Shown here: one piece after another, positions 17,491 to 25,483 of the stretch
Layout: each line of letters opens with the position of its first letter
How positions within the stretch are numbered: position 1 is the stretch's first letter
NCBI GenBank assembly: GCA_024398875.1
Contig: JAKSIJ010000003.1
Span: 62,001 to 126,000, forward strand
Source: Fibrobacter sp.
GTDB taxonomy: Bacteria; Fibrobacterota; Fibrobacteria; Fibrobacterales; Fibrobacteraceae
Length of the DNA: 64,000 bases
Reading direction: 5' to 3'
Notes under the pieces: model-generated
What the model was told of the DNA's origin: nothing
The model's database searches: none
Seen by the model: the letters and a program-made list of their open reading frames with translations, nothing else
Made by a program: the position numbers and the translations under genes

Positions 17491-17731
17491 AATGGCAATG
17501 AACAAAAACCTATTTACCGGTCAATGCGAATCCGTGGAAAAACTCCACGTCACGAACACTCCCTCGGCAAAGGCGAAGGCTATGCCGACACATGCAGGGA
17601 ACGAGCCCGTTTCCCTGCTTTTAACACCGCGCAGGCGAAAACGAGCGCCGTCAAAAAAATAACTTGTCTTTAATCCGGCGTAATCACAAAGCGTAACAGA
17701 AAACCCCAGGCGCAAGGCTCGGGGTATTTTT
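17491..17731 (+). ncRNA. candidate structured non-coding RNA
   Basis: Between the beta-lactamase-like gene and the convergent dnaJ there is no convincing coding frame, but there are several hairpins. These include CGTGGA/TCCACG, TCGGCA/TGCCGA, a strong GCAGGGAACG/CGTTTCCCTGC stem followed by TTTT, and a final ACCCC/GGGGT stem followed by ATTTTTG. A good promoter sits just upstream. The transcript would be about 240 nt, or about 130 nt if it ends at the strong third hairpin. I do not see conserved cores of tmRNA, RNase P RNA or SRP RNA. Class and function are unknown. Confidence 0.4.
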
Positions 17732-17749
17732 GAACTTGCCGAAGCAGTT

Positions 17750-18895
17750 TTATTTGAATAGATTCTTCATCTTTTCTAAGAAGGATTCTTCCTGAGCCGT
17801 TTCCTTGTCCTTGCGGATTTCGGCGAGCTTTTGGTAGAGTTCCTTCTCTTCGCGGGAAAGGTCTTTCGGAATTTCGACGCCAATGTTCACATAGAGGCTA
17901 CCGCGGTCACCCTGCTTTTTAAGAGGCCACAGGCCTTGTTCACGCAGGCGCAAAATACTGCCGGATTGGGTTCCTGCAGCAATCTTGATGGCAATTTCAT
18001 CCCCGTCTAAGGTAGGAATGCGCTGGGTACCGCCCAAAATAAGCTTATGGACAGGAACCTTTATTTCACAGTGCAAATCATCACCATCGCGGGTATAGAA
18101 ATCATCCTGCTTCTCGGCAATAACCGCCAGCAAATCGCCGCTGGCACCACCACGAGGGCCACAGTTGCCTTCGCCACGCAAATTCAGATATTGGCCTTCA
18201 CTCACGCCCGCAGGAATCTTGACGGCAATTTCCTCATTCTCCTGAACACGGCCTTCTCCACGACAATGGCTGCAAGGATTTGCAATAACTTCACCCATGC
18301 CGCCACATGTGGGGCAGGCGCTTTCGCTAATCATCTGGAAGAATCCACCCGTAGAACGACGAACGCGACCAGTGCCATGACAGGTGCCGCAATCGCTTAC
18401 GCCGGAACCGCCCTTGCCGTTACATTCCGTACAAGGTGCATAGCGCTTGAGGCGAACCTTCTTGGTACAGCCTTCAAAGATTTCCTTATAGCTAAGCGCA
18501 ATCTTTATTTGCAAATCGTTTCCGCGAGGGGGCCCTGCTTTACGGCGACCACGACTACCACCGCCAAAACCAAATCCACCGCCGAAGATATCACCAAATT
18601 GGCTGAAAATGTCGTTGATGTCGAAGCCACCACCGAATCCTCCGAAGCCGCCACCACCAAAACCGCCACCTGGAGCGTTAAAACCGAACTGATCGTAGTT
18701 CTTACGTTTTTCGGGATTGGACAGCACATCGTATGCTTCTGCAGCTTCCTTGAACTTTTCTTCGGCTTCCTTGTCGCCCGGATTCTTATCGGGGTGATAC
18801 TTGATGGCAAGTTTCTTATAAGCGTGCTTGATTTCATCAGCACTTGCGTCTTTACCGACGCCCAAAACTTCGTAATAATCTCTTTTTTCAGCCAT
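17750..18895 (-). CDS. dnaJ: chaperone DnaJ
   Basis: This is the Hsp40 co-chaperone that stimulates DnaK ATPase and delivers substrates. The 381 residues contain a J domain with [10 protein letters not shown] (HPD near residue 33), a Gly/Phe-rich linker (about 75-120), four CxxCxGxG-type zinc repeats ([32 protein letters not shown]) and the two C-terminal beta-domains. GGAGG lies 8 nt before the ATG. dnaK lies 238 bp upstream with its own terminator between, so dnaJ may be transcribed separately. Confidence 0.97.
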   Translation of the reverse strand: MAEKRDYYEVLGVGKDASADEIKHAYKKLAIKYHPDKNPGDKEAEEKFKEAAEAYDVLSNPEKRKNYDQFGFNAPGGGFGGGGFGGFGGGFDINDIFSQFGDIFGGGFGFGGGSRGRRKAGPPRGNDLQIKIALSYKEIFEGCTKKVRLKRYAPCTECNGKGGSGVSDCGTCHGTGRVRRSTGGFFQMISESACPTCGGMGEVIANPCSHCRGEGRVQENEEIAVKIPAGVSEGQYLNLRGEGNCGPRGGASGDLLAVIAEKQDDFYTRDGDDLHCEIKVPVHKLILGGTQRIPTLDGDEIAIKIAAGTQSGSILRLREQGLWPLKKQGDRGSLYVNIGVEIPKDLSREEKELYQKLAEIRKDKETAQEESFLEKMKNLFK

Positions 18896-18918
18896 AATTC
18901 GGCCCTCCGGGGCCAAAT

Positions 18919-19040
18919 ACTAATTATGAATTACGATTTATGAATTACAAAATTCCTTTTTGAACTCGCAAAACATTAGAAATTCAGCAAATTCCTTCAA
19001 CTTCGTTGCTTCGCAGCTCCGCTCAGGATGACGCTCTATA
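18919..19040. repeat. AT-rich intergenic repeat plus GGATGAC repeat between dnaK and dnaJ
   Basis: Near dnaJ the spacer holds an AATTATGAATTAC-type repeat. Around 19013-19034 it holds CGCAGCTCCGCTCAGGATGACGC, whose end recalls the GGGGATGACA ends of repeats at 39.7 and 45.1 kb. Confidence 0.4.
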
Positions 19041-19055
19041 TGCCCTTCTATATGC

Positions 19056-19084
19056 AAAAAGGATTGCCCTTACGGGCGAATCCT
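19056..19084 (-). terminator. rho-independent terminator downstream of dnaK
   Basis: Read on the minus strand, AGGATT-c-GCCC pairs with GGGC-ATCCT around a 4-nt loop, followed by TTTTT. A second hairpin with stem GAGGC/GCCTC and a GAAA-type loop lies between it and the dnaK stop codon. Confidence 0.7.
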
Positions 19085-19133
19085 AAATGTTAATCCATGG
19101 GGGAGGCGAAAGCCTCGCACCCACGGCCTTGAA

Positions 19134-21035
19134 TTAGTCAACCACTTCCGCGTCGACAACTTCCGGACCGTCGCCCTTCTTTTCGGACTTCGGCTGTTCA
19201 GAAGCACCCGGCTGCGGGCCCGGCTGGGCCTGATTTGCACCGGCGGCCTGAGCCATGGAACTGATCATGCCCTGGAGCTTGTCCATAGCGGCCTTGATTT
19301 CATCCTTGGTGCCATTGTCCTTCTTGGCCTTGATATCGTCGATGGCGGCCTGGAGCTGGCTCTTGGTGTCGGCCGGGAGCTTATCGCCAAATTCCTTGAG
19401 CTGACCTTCGGCCTGGTAAGCCATCTGTTCGGCCTGGTTCTTGATGTCCACGAGTTCGCGCTGTTCCTTGTCCTTGGCAGCGTTTGCTTCGGCATCCTTC
19501 ACCATCTTGTTGATTTCGTCTTCGGAGAGGCCGCTGGAACTGGTAATCTTGATGGACTGTTCCTTGCCGGTTTCCTTGTCCTTGGCGGAAACGTGCACGA
19601 TACCGTTGGCATCGATGTCGAAAGTCACTTCGATCTGCGGAACGCCGCGCGGCTTCTTCGGGAGGTCGGTCAAGTCGAACTTGCCGAGAGTGCGGTTGTC
19701 GCGGGCAAATTCGCGTTCGCCCTGGAGAACATGGATTGTCACAGCCGGCTGGTTGTCTTCGGCAGTGGAGAACACCTGGCTCTTCTTGGTCGGAATCGTG
19801 GTGTTGCGGTCGATGAGCTTGGTCATCACGCCACCGAGGGTTTCGATACCGAGGGAAAGCGGGGTCACGTCGAGGAGGAGCACGTCCTTCACGGCAGAGT
19901 CGCCGCTAAGAACTGCACCCTGAACAGCAGCACCGATGGCAACGACTTCGTCCGGGTTCACGGTCTTGTTCGGGTCCTTGCCAAAGAACTTCTTCACTGC
20001 ATCCTGGACGGCCGGGATACGGGTAGAACCACCCACGAGAATCACTTCGTCGATTTCGGACATGCTGAGGCCGGAATCCTTGATGGCCTTGCGGCACGGA
20101 TCCATGGAGCGTTCCACGAGGTGAGCGGTCAGCTGGTCGAACTTGGCTCGGCTGAGGGTCAAATCCAAATGCTTCGGGCCAGTAGCGTCGGCAGTGATGA
20201 AGGGGAGGTTGATGTTCGTGGAAGTCGTAGCAGAGAGGTCGATCTTTGCCTTTTCTGCGGCGTCCTTCAAACGCTGGAGGGCCATCTTGTCCTTCTTCAG
20301 GTCGATGGACGGATTGTCCTTCTTGAATTCGTCGTTGATCCAGTCGATGATGACTTCGTCGAAGTTGTCACCGCCCAGCATGGTGTCGCCGTTGGTGGAC
20401 TTCACAGAGAACATACCGTCGTCGATTTCCAGGATGGAGATATCGAAGGTACCACCACCGAGGTCATAAACGGCAACCTTTTCGCTCTTCTTGGAGTCAA
20501 GGCCGTAGGCGAGGGCGGCGGCCGTCGGTTCGTTCACGATACGGAGAACTTCGAGGCCAGCAATCTTGCCGGCATCCTTTGTAGCCTGACGCTGGGAGTC
20601 GTTAAAGTAAGCAGGAACCGTAATCACGGCCTGGGAAACGCTTTCGCCGAGGTAGTCTTCGGCAATCTTCTTCATGGTCTGGAGCACTGCTGCAGAAATT
20701 TCGGGAGGAGCGAACTGCTTGTCGTCAATCTGCACGCGAATAGGATCGGAACCCGAACCGACGAGCTTGTACGGCATGTTGGTTTCGACGCTGGAGCATT
20801 CGCCGGCGGTACGGCCCATGAAGCGCTTGATGGAGTAAATCGTCTTTTCGGGGTTGGTGATGGCCTGGCGCTTTGCAACGTGACCGACCAAGCGTTCGCC
20901 ATTCTTACCAAAAGCGACGATGGACGGGGTAGTGCGGAAACCTTCCGCGTTAGCAATCACAACCGGCTTGCCGCCTTCCATCACGGAAACGCAGCTGTTT
21001 GTTGTACCGAGGTCAATACCAATAATCTTGCTCAT
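19134..21035 (-). CDS. dnaK: chaperone DnaK (Hsp70)
   Basis: This is the ATP-dependent Hsp70 chaperone. The 633 residues include the nucleotide-binding domain starting [18 protein letters not shown], the phosphate-binding segment [12 protein letters not shown], the substrate-binding domain ([14 protein letters not shown]) and the helical lid. The C-terminus has a Gln/Pro/Ala-rich linker and ends [14 protein letters not shown] lies 8 nt before the ATG. A sigma-54-like promoter sits 34-50 nt upstream in the grpE-dnaK spacer, so dnaK can be expressed independently of grpE. Confidence 0.98.
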   Translation of the reverse strand: MSKIIGIDLGTTNSCVSVMEGGKPVVIANAEGFRTTPSIVAFGKNGERLVGHVAKRQAITNPEKTIYSIKRFMGRTAGECSSVETNMPYKLVGSGSDPIRVQIDDKQFAPPEISAAVLQTMKKIAEDYLGESVSQAVITVPAYFNDSQRQATKDAGKIAGLEVLRIVNEPTAAALAYGLDSKKSEKVAVYDLGGGTFDISILEIDDGMFSVKSTNGDTMLGGDNFDEVIIDWINDEFKKDNPSIDLKKDKMALQRLKDAAEKAKIDLSATTSTNINLPFITADATGPKHLDLTLSRAKFDQLTAHLVERSMDPCRKAIKDSGLSMSEIDEVILVGGSTRIPAVQDAVKKFFGKDPNKTVNPDEVVAIGAAVQGAVLSGDSAVKDVLLLDVTPLSLGIETLGGVMTKLIDRNTTIPTKKSQVFSTAEDNQPAVTIHVLQGEREFARDNRTLGKFDLTDLPKKPRGVPQIEVTFDIDANGIVHVSAKDKETGKEQSIKITSSSGLSEDEINKMVKDAEANAAKDKEQRELVDIKNQAEQMAYQAEGQLKEFGDKLPADTKSQLQAAIDDIKAKKDNGTKDEIKAAMDKLQGMISSMAQAAGANQAQPGPQPGASEQPKSEKKGDGPEVVDAEVVD

Positions 21036-21068
21036 AATGAGTCTCCTAGTTTAATTTCATCCATTTTT

Positions 21069-21085
21069 AGCAAAAGCCGTGCCAA
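21069..21085 (-). promoter_or_regulatory. sigma-54 (-24/-12) promoter of dnaK
   Basis: On the minus strand the 17 bases read TTGGCACGGCTTTTGCT, an exact match to the sigma-54 consensus YTGGCACGRNNNTTGCW with 10 nt between GG and GC. Transcription would start near 21058, about 23 nt before the dnaK ATG, leaving room for the ribosome binding site. Confidence 0.75.
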
Positions 21086-21135
21086 ATCCCGTTTTTGTTC
21101 ATTTTTAGTCAAATTAAAGGAATTTGCGCACACTT

Positions 21136-21150
21136 GTTTCAAACTGAAAC
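21136..21150. promoter_or_regulatory. palindrome upstream of the dnaK promoter
   Basis: GTTTCA-AAC-TGAAAC is a perfect 6+3+6 palindrome centred about 85 nt upstream of the predicted dnaK start site. That is a usual distance for a sigma-54 activator site. A near copy precedes grpE. It lies 3 nt after the grpE stop codon. Confidence 0.5.
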
Positions 21151-21152
21151 AA

Positions 21153-21827
21153 TCATTTCCCAGAGGAAACAATCACTTTTGCAGTTTTAAGAATCTTGTT
21201 TTTGAGTTTATAGCCCTTCTGGAACACCGTCACAACATGACCTTCAGGGACTGTTTCCGAGGGTTGTTGCATCAAAGCTTCATGACAGTTCGGGTCAAAT
21301 TCAGCGCCTGTGGGGTCAATCTGCTCAAGGCCAGCATCGGTCAAGACCTTCACAAACTGTGTCTGAATCATCTGCATGCCTTTTTCGAAGGAGGGGAGGT
21401 CGCCTTTGTTTTCAGCAGCAAAAGCGCGGTCAAAATTCTCCCAAACATCAGCAAACTTTTCGAGAAGTTTTCCGTTGGCAACTTCAATAAGATCAAGTTG
21501 CTCTTTGGCGCTACGGCGGCGGAAATTGTCGAATTCAGCCATCAAACGCATATAACGGTCGTTCGCAGCAGCGAGTTCGGCCTTTAAAACATTTTCAGCA
21601 GATTCAGTGGGCTGTTCAGTAGCCTGGTCTGCTTTGGAATCCTCTGTGGCATTCTCAGAGGACTTCGCTGCATCATCGACAGGCTTTTCTTCTGTAGAGG
21701 CAGCTTGGTCGCCATCTTTAGCATTAGCATCAGCAGAGGCTTCTTTTTCCATCTTCATGGCAGCCTCTGCAGCTTTTAAAACATCTTCTTCAAACTTAGC
21801 ACGTTCTGGATCCAATTCTTCGGCCAT
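21153..21827 (-). CDS. grpE: nucleotide exchange factor GrpE
   Basis: GrpE releases ADP from DnaK. The 224 residues comprise an acidic, Ala/Glu-rich disordered N-terminus (about 1-75), the long coiled-coil helix (AANDRYMRLMAEFDNFRRR, about 90-130) and the C-terminal beta domain with NCHEAL and GHVVTVFQKGY. AAAAAGGA precedes the ATG. It is followed by dnaK after 117 nt. Confidence 0.95.
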   Translation of the reverse strand: MAEELDPERAKFEEDVLKAAEAAMKMEKEASADANAKDGDQAASTEEKPVDDAAKSSENATEDSKADQATEQPTESAENVLKAELAAANDRYMRLMAEFDNFRRRSAKEQLDLIEVANGKLLEKFADVWENFDRAFAAENKGDLPSFEKGMQMIQTQFVKVLTDAGLEQIDPTGAEFDPNCHEALMQQPSETVPEGHVVTVFQKGYKLKNKILKTAKVIVSSGK

Positions 21828-21869
21828 TTCAAATCCTTTTTAGGGTAAAATGATTTACGGCCGAAATTA

Positions 21870-21886
21870 AGCGAAAATCGTGCCAA
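21870..21886 (-). promoter_or_regulatory. sigma-54 (-24/-12) promoter of grpE
   Basis: On the minus strand TTGGCACGATTTTCGCT keeps the GG-N10-GC spacing and differs from the consensus only by C for T in the -12 box. The start site would be near 21859, about 32 nt before the grpE ATG. The flanks ATTTGGCACG and GCT-AA are shared with the dnaK element. Confidence 0.65.
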
Positions 21887-21895
21887 ATAGAATAT

Positions 21896-21910
21896 GTTTC
21901 AATTTGAAAA
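21896..21910. promoter_or_regulatory. near-palindrome upstream of the grpE promoter
   Basis: GTTTCA-ATT-TGAAAA matches the palindrome upstream of dnaK in 11 of its 12 arm bases. It lies 10 bp upstream of the -24 box and 4 bp after the stop codon of the 24-codon frame. Confidence 0.45.
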
Positions 21911-21914
21911 TAAT

Positions 21915-21989
21915 TTAGGCATTGCTCAGGGTTCCAAGCACAAGGGCAATGACCAAGGCAAACATAATCATGGTTTCTGTGTTATGCAT
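21915..21989 (-). CDS. 24-residue membrane peptide upstream of grpE
   Basis: A short minus-strand frame encodes a peptide starting MHNTETMIM and continuing with about 15 hydrophobic residues to the end (...LGTLSNA), a single transmembrane segment. AAAGGAG lies 7 nt before the ATG, one of the best ribosome binding sites in the window. It ends 88 nt before the grpE start and directly abuts the palindrome. It may be a small stress-related membrane protein or a leader peptide. Proof of expression is lacking. Confidence 0.5.
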   Translation of the reverse strand: MHNTETMIMFALVIALVLGTLSNA

Positions 21990-22039
21990 AAGATTCTCCT
22001 TTTTGCTTTAAGGTAAAACAAGAGAAGGATGGGAGACAA

Positions 22040-22430
22040 GGGTTAAATGCTTTTACTTGAGGAACTCAGTTTCCAACGCTGTTGCAAACCCGTTTTCCAC
22101 GAAATTTGGCAAAAAAAGCCGAATATTAAACAAATGGTGGCCAACAAGCGTTTAAAACGTCCGTTGCCAACACTGTGTCAAAATCAAGCGTTTAAAACCA
22201 GGTTGAAAACCGTTGCTTCATTTTGCCACATCGATGGCCAACCAGTTGTTCACACAGTTGCAAATTGCCGATTCTGTGCAAAAAACGGTAAACCACCTCG
22301 GTTGGGCAACCTTGGTGTGCAACGTCCCGAAGGGTTTGCAAATCTTGTTTGACTACTCGGTGGGAAACCAGATGGTTGGAAAATCGTTTCACACGGGGTG
22401 GAAAACGAAGTTTCAAACGGGTTAAATGCT
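22040..22430. repeat. array of GTT-N3/4-AAC dyads flanked by a 12-bp direct repeat
   Basis: GGGTTAAATGCT occurs at 22040-22051 and again at 22419-22430. Between the copies are about a dozen short dyads at irregular spacing: GTTTCCAAC (22069), GTTGCAAAC (22081), GTTTAAAAC (22150 and 22190), GTTGCCAAC (22163), GGTTGAAAACC (22201), GGTTGGGCAACC (22300), GGTGGGAAACC (22359) and GTTTCAAAC (22410), plus looser ones. CAAGCGTTTAAAAC is repeated exactly at 22145 and 22185. No frame here resembles a known protein. It is probably a protein-binding or structural DNA region. Confidence 0.55.
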
Positions 22431-22549
22431 GGCAGGAAACACTCTTTTATTCCACGTTTTAGTTTACATAACCCGCATTATCGGCAATAAAAAAAGACGA
22501 GGTAATAATATGGTCGGTTTACTCTATTTTTCGCTAAATTCACTTAAAA

Positions 22550-22581
22550 TTGGCATCTTTGTCACCGCTTTTATATATTTG
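22550..22581 (+). promoter_or_regulatory. promoter of the 22588 lipoprotein gene, leaderless geometry
   Basis: TTGGCA (22550-22555), an 18-nt spacer and TATATTTG (22574-22581) are followed by only 6 nt before the ATG. No Shine-Dalgarno sequence is present. From the array end at 22430 to here nothing else is seen. Confidence 0.5.
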
Positions 22582-22587
22582 ACTTGT

Positions 22588-23268
22588 ATGAAGTTTACAT
22601 CATCCCGTTTAAAGATTCTGGTACTTTTATTATCCGTTTTGTTCATCATATCCGTCTTTTCTGGATGTGCTGCCACGCGAAAACTGGATGCAGCCAGCAT
22701 TCTTTCGAAAACGCACTTGGAATTTAATTCCATGACACTGGATTCCGTTTCTATAAATCCAGATTTGTTCGATAAACTGGCCTCTGTGAAGACCAGTCTT
22801 TTGCCAAACCCTCAGGTCGTCACAATTGTACAAAATCTTGCCCGTGGAATTATAGAATCAGAACTTGGTAAAGCCTATTTAAGCGCAGATTTGAACGCCA
22901 TCAGCCAAAGCGAAGATTCATTGTGGGTCCGCTCCCTGAACGCCACCCTAGTTTTGGATTCTGTGATGGATTTGCCCCTTAATCTAAAAGATTCCGTAAT
23001 TCTTGTGACCGGAACCAACAAAATCACAGTAACAACCTCATTCCCGGTTGACAAAAGGATTTTTAAGCTCGAAAGTATAAGGAAGATTACTGTAAAGGGC
23101 GTTCTGGAAGTTGCATTGGATGCAGAAGGGCCTTCTGTTCCATTGGATTTTGAAGTGGGAAAAGTGGTTACTCCAGAAGAGATTACCGCTTTGGAAGACA
23201 ATGCACGCCAAACTCTTTTAAATGGACTAATAAATGATTGGGTCGGAGCCATTTTGCCGAAGGATTGA
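22588..23268 (+). CDS. lipoprotein of unknown function
   Basis: The 226-residue protein starts with a basic n-region and a long hydrophobic stretch ending ISVFSGC (lipobox), so it should be lipid-anchored in the envelope. The rest is soluble and beta-rich, with no known domain recognised. An earlier in-frame ATG exists at 22426, but it would place the signal sequence internally. The stop is 3 nt before the M3 peptidase start, so the two are co-transcribed. Confidence 0.65.
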   Translation: MKFTSSRLKILVLLLSVLFIISVFSGCAATRKLDAASILSKTHLEFNSMTLDSVSINPDLFDKLASVKTSLLPNPQVVTIVQNLARGIIESELGKAYLSADLNAISQSEDSLWVRSLNATLVLDSVMDLPLNLKDSVILVTGTNKITVTTSFPVDKRIFKLESIRKITVKGVLEVALDAEGPSVPLDFEVGKVVTPEEITALEDNARQTLLNGLINDWVGAILPKD

Positions 23269-23271
23269 TAT

Positions 23272-24969
23272 ATGAAAGCGAATCGCATTTTTGTGCCGGA
23301 AAATCTGAATCCGGATGATAAGAAAGTCGTCAGTGATTTGTACCAGCTGTTGCTTCGGGCCGAGATTTTGCCTGCCGCCACTCCCCTGCGGGATTGGATT
23401 TTGAAATGGAGCGAACTGAACTCCGTATTGAACGAGGTTTCTTCCCGGCGTTACGTTGCAATGACCTGCAATACTCAGGATGAAAAGGCAGCCAAGGCCT
23501 ACGCAGATTTCATTGAAAATATCGACCCGATTATCAATGACTATGATGACAAGCTGAACAAGAAACTGATGGCTCACCCTGCCCTCCCCAGCTTGAAAAG
23601 CGAATTCGGCGAATGGTTTAAGGGCGTGCAGGTTTCTCTCGACTTGTTCGCCCCCGAAAATATTGCCTTGGAGACCGAAGAAAACAAGGAGATTCAAGCC
23701 TATCAGAAGATTACCGGCGGCATGAGTGTGGAATTTGATGGCGGTACAAAGACGATGCAGCAAATGGCCGCCTATCTGGAAAAGCCAGACCGCGACATTC
23801 GCGAAAAAGCCTGGCGAACCATGTGGAACCGCCGCTTGCAGGATAGGGACGCTCTGGATAACGCCTACGACAAGCTCTTTGACATTCGCAAGAAAATTGC
23901 CCGGAATGCCCACTGCAATGATTTTATCGACTACATCTTTCTTGCTAAACACCGCTTTGACTACACACCCAAAGATTGCAAGAATTTTCATGAGAGTATT
24001 GAAAAACTTGTACTCCCGCTGCAAAAAGAGATGTACAAAAAGCGCGCTCAGAAAATGGGTCTTTCCAGGCTGCGCCCCTGGGATTTGAGTGTGGATCCCC
24101 TCTCCCGCCCTCCCCTTACGCCTTACAATAGCGGCGATGAACTGATTGAAAAATGCGACCAGATTTTTGAAAGCATTCACCCCCAGGCCGGGAAGTGGGC
24201 CCGTGAGATGCAGGCGAACAAACTCATTGATCCCGATTCTCGCTTGGGCAAGGCTCCAGGCGGTTATCAGATTGGGTTTGACGAGAGTCGCGTGCCCTTC
24301 ATCTTTATGAATTCCGCCAAGACGGACAGAGACATTTATACCCTGCTCCACGAATCCGGACATTCCTTCCATCAATATGCACTGGCAAACCAACCCATTA
24401 TGGCCTATAGGGATGTTCCTGCCGAATTTGCAGAAGTGGCCAGCATGAGCATGGAGCTCATCGGCATGTCGAACTTGAAACCCTTCTACGGCGATGACAA
24501 AGATGCAATTGCCCGCAGCGAGGAGAATGAACTGGCCGATGTCATCTGGCTCTTCCCCTGGGTGGCTAGCATTGACAGTTTCCAGCATCTATTGTACGAA
24601 CACCCCAACCACACGCCTGACGAGAGACGGGAAATCTGGCAGGGGATTATGGACCGGTACGATGCCGGGGTGGATTATAGTGGTTTGGAAGACGTACGCG
24701 CCAACCTCTGGCAGAAGCAGCTCCACCTCTTCGAGTGCCCGTTCTACTACATTGAGTACGGGATTGCCCAGATTGGAGCGCTCCAGGTGTGGGCAAACTT
24801 CAAAAAAGACCCGAAAAAGGCGATTGACGACCTGTTTAAGGCGGAAAGCCTTGGAAGTAGCCGCCCCATACCGGAACTTTTTGCCACGGCCAACATCAAG
24901 TTTGACTTCACACCCAAGACCTTGGAGCCCTTGATGCAGGTAGTTTGGGACGAAATTTCCAAATTTTAG
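23272..24969 (+). CDS. M3-family oligoendopeptidase (PepF-like zinc metallopeptidase)
   Basis: The 565-residue protein has the zinc motif HESGHSFHQY (HExxH near residue 360) and the downstream Glu-containing EFAEVASMSMEL helix that supplies the third ligand. The N-terminal part is the helical M3 cap. No signal peptide is seen, so it should cleave short peptides in the cytoplasm. Confidence 0.85.
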   Translation: MKANRIFVPENLNPDDKKVVSDLYQLLLRAEILPAATPLRDWILKWSELNSVLNEVSSRRYVAMTCNTQDEKAAKAYADFIENIDPIINDYDDKLNKKLMAHPALPSLKSEFGEWFKGVQVSLDLFAPENIALETEENKEIQAYQKITGGMSVEFDGGTKTMQQMAAYLEKPDRDIREKAWRTMWNRRLQDRDALDNAYDKLFDIRKKIARNAHCNDFIDYIFLAKHRFDYTPKDCKNFHESIEKLVLPLQKEMYKKRAQKMGLSRLRPWDLSVDPLSRPPLTPYNSGDELIEKCDQIFESIHPQAGKWAREMQANKLIDPDSRLGKAPGGYQIGFDESRVPFIFMNSAKTDRDIYTLLHESGHSFHQYALANQPIMAYRDVPAEFAEVASMSMELIGMSNLKPFYGDDKDAIARSEENELADVIWLFPWVASIDSFQHLLYEHPNHTPDERREIWQGIMDRYDAGVDYSGLEDVRANLWQKQLHLFECPFYYIEYGIAQIGALQVWANFKKDPKKAIDDLFKAESLGSSRPIPELFATANIKFDFTPKTLEPLMQVVWDEISKF

Positions 24970-25000
24970 AAGAAATTTTGCTAATTTCGCCAAAAATCAC

Positions 25001-25029
25001 TTGCCAAATCAACCCAAATTAGGTATAAT
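25001..25029 (+). promoter_or_regulatory. sigma-70-type promoter of tRNA-Ser and rpoZ
   Basis: TTGCCA (25001-25006), a 17-nt spacer and a perfect TATAAT (25024-25029) lie 17 nt before the tRNA. It is one of the few full consensus promoters in the window. Confidence 0.7.
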
Positions 25030-25045
25030 TGGCCTCACATCCTAA

Positions 25046-25130
25046 GGAGGGATGGCCGAGTGGTTGAAGGCGCACGCTTGGAAAGCGTGTTTATCTTACG
25101 GTAACGAGGGTTCGAATCCCTCTCCCTCTT
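25046..25130 (+). tRNA. tRNA-Ser(GGA)
   Basis: A cloverleaf with a long variable arm is visible: acceptor GGAGGGA/TCCCTCT, D-arm beginning TGGCCGAGTGG, anticodon stem CACGC/GCGTG with loop TTGGAAA (anticodon GGA), and T-arm GAGGG-TTCGAAT-CCCTC. CCA is not encoded. As read, the first pair is G-U and the discriminator is T, both unusual for tRNA-Ser. Confidence 0.9.
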
Positions 25131-25153
25131 CTAAAGTTTTTCGGAGGTACCCT

Positions 25154-25459
25154 ATGTCCGATCAGAGAGTTTATCTTGACGATATCTACGCTAGTGAAGA
25201 ATGTCAAGGTTCTGTGTTCCGCGCCGTTGTGATGATGGCTCACGAAGCACGCTTCCTGAACAACCAGGCCGGTCAGGGCTACATCCAGCTCAACAAGAAG
25301 CCCACCACCATCGCCATGTACAAGTTCAAGGAAGGCAAGCTCACCATGTCTGAGAAGACCTCCAACGACGTGACTGACGAAGCTGTGGCTGCCGCTGAAG
25401 AATCTACTGCAAGCGCAACACCAGACGCTGCTGCTGCAGATGCCGCCTTCGGTGTGTAA
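25154..25459 (+). CDS. rpoZ: RNA polymerase omega subunit
   Basis: The 101-residue protein contains the omega signature (RAVVMMAHEARFLNN, then KKPTTIAMYKFKEGKL), followed by an Ala/Glu-rich tail. Omega stabilises the beta' subunit during RNA polymerase assembly. GGAGG lies 6 nt before the ATG. It follows tRNA-Ser by 23 nt and probably shares its promoter. Confidence 0.8.
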   Translation: MSDQRVYLDDIYASEECQGSVFRAVVMMAHEARFLNNQAGQGYIQLNKKPTTIAMYKFKEGKLTMSEKTSNDVTDEAVAAAEESTASATPDAAAADAAFGV

Positions 25460-25483
25460 TTTCACCTAAATAATCGTTTGGAA

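Noticed and set aside
17521-17715. 64-codon minus-strand frame over the candidate RNA
   Set aside because: It has no ribosome binding site or known relative, and it overlaps clear hairpins.
17491-17731. tmRNA, RNase P RNA or SRP RNA
   Set aside because: The conserved cores of these RNAs are not visible, and there is no tRNA-like end or tag frame.
21828-21995. CIRCE/HrcA or sigma-32 control of the chaperone genes
   Set aside because: No TTAGCACTC-N9-GAGTGCTAA dyad is seen upstream of grpE, dnaK or dnaJ, and no convincing CTTGAAA/CCCCATNT pair at proper spacing; the sigma-54 geometry is much clearer.
22047-22352. Plus-strand frame of 101 codons in the dyad array
   Set aside because: It has no ribosome binding site or family match and its composition follows the repeated motifs.
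22040-22430. CRISPR array or chromosome origin
   Set aside because: Repeats are too short, degenerate and unevenly spaced for CRISPR, with no cas genes. DnaA-box-like words are imperfect and no dnaA, dnaN, gyrB or parAB genes are near.
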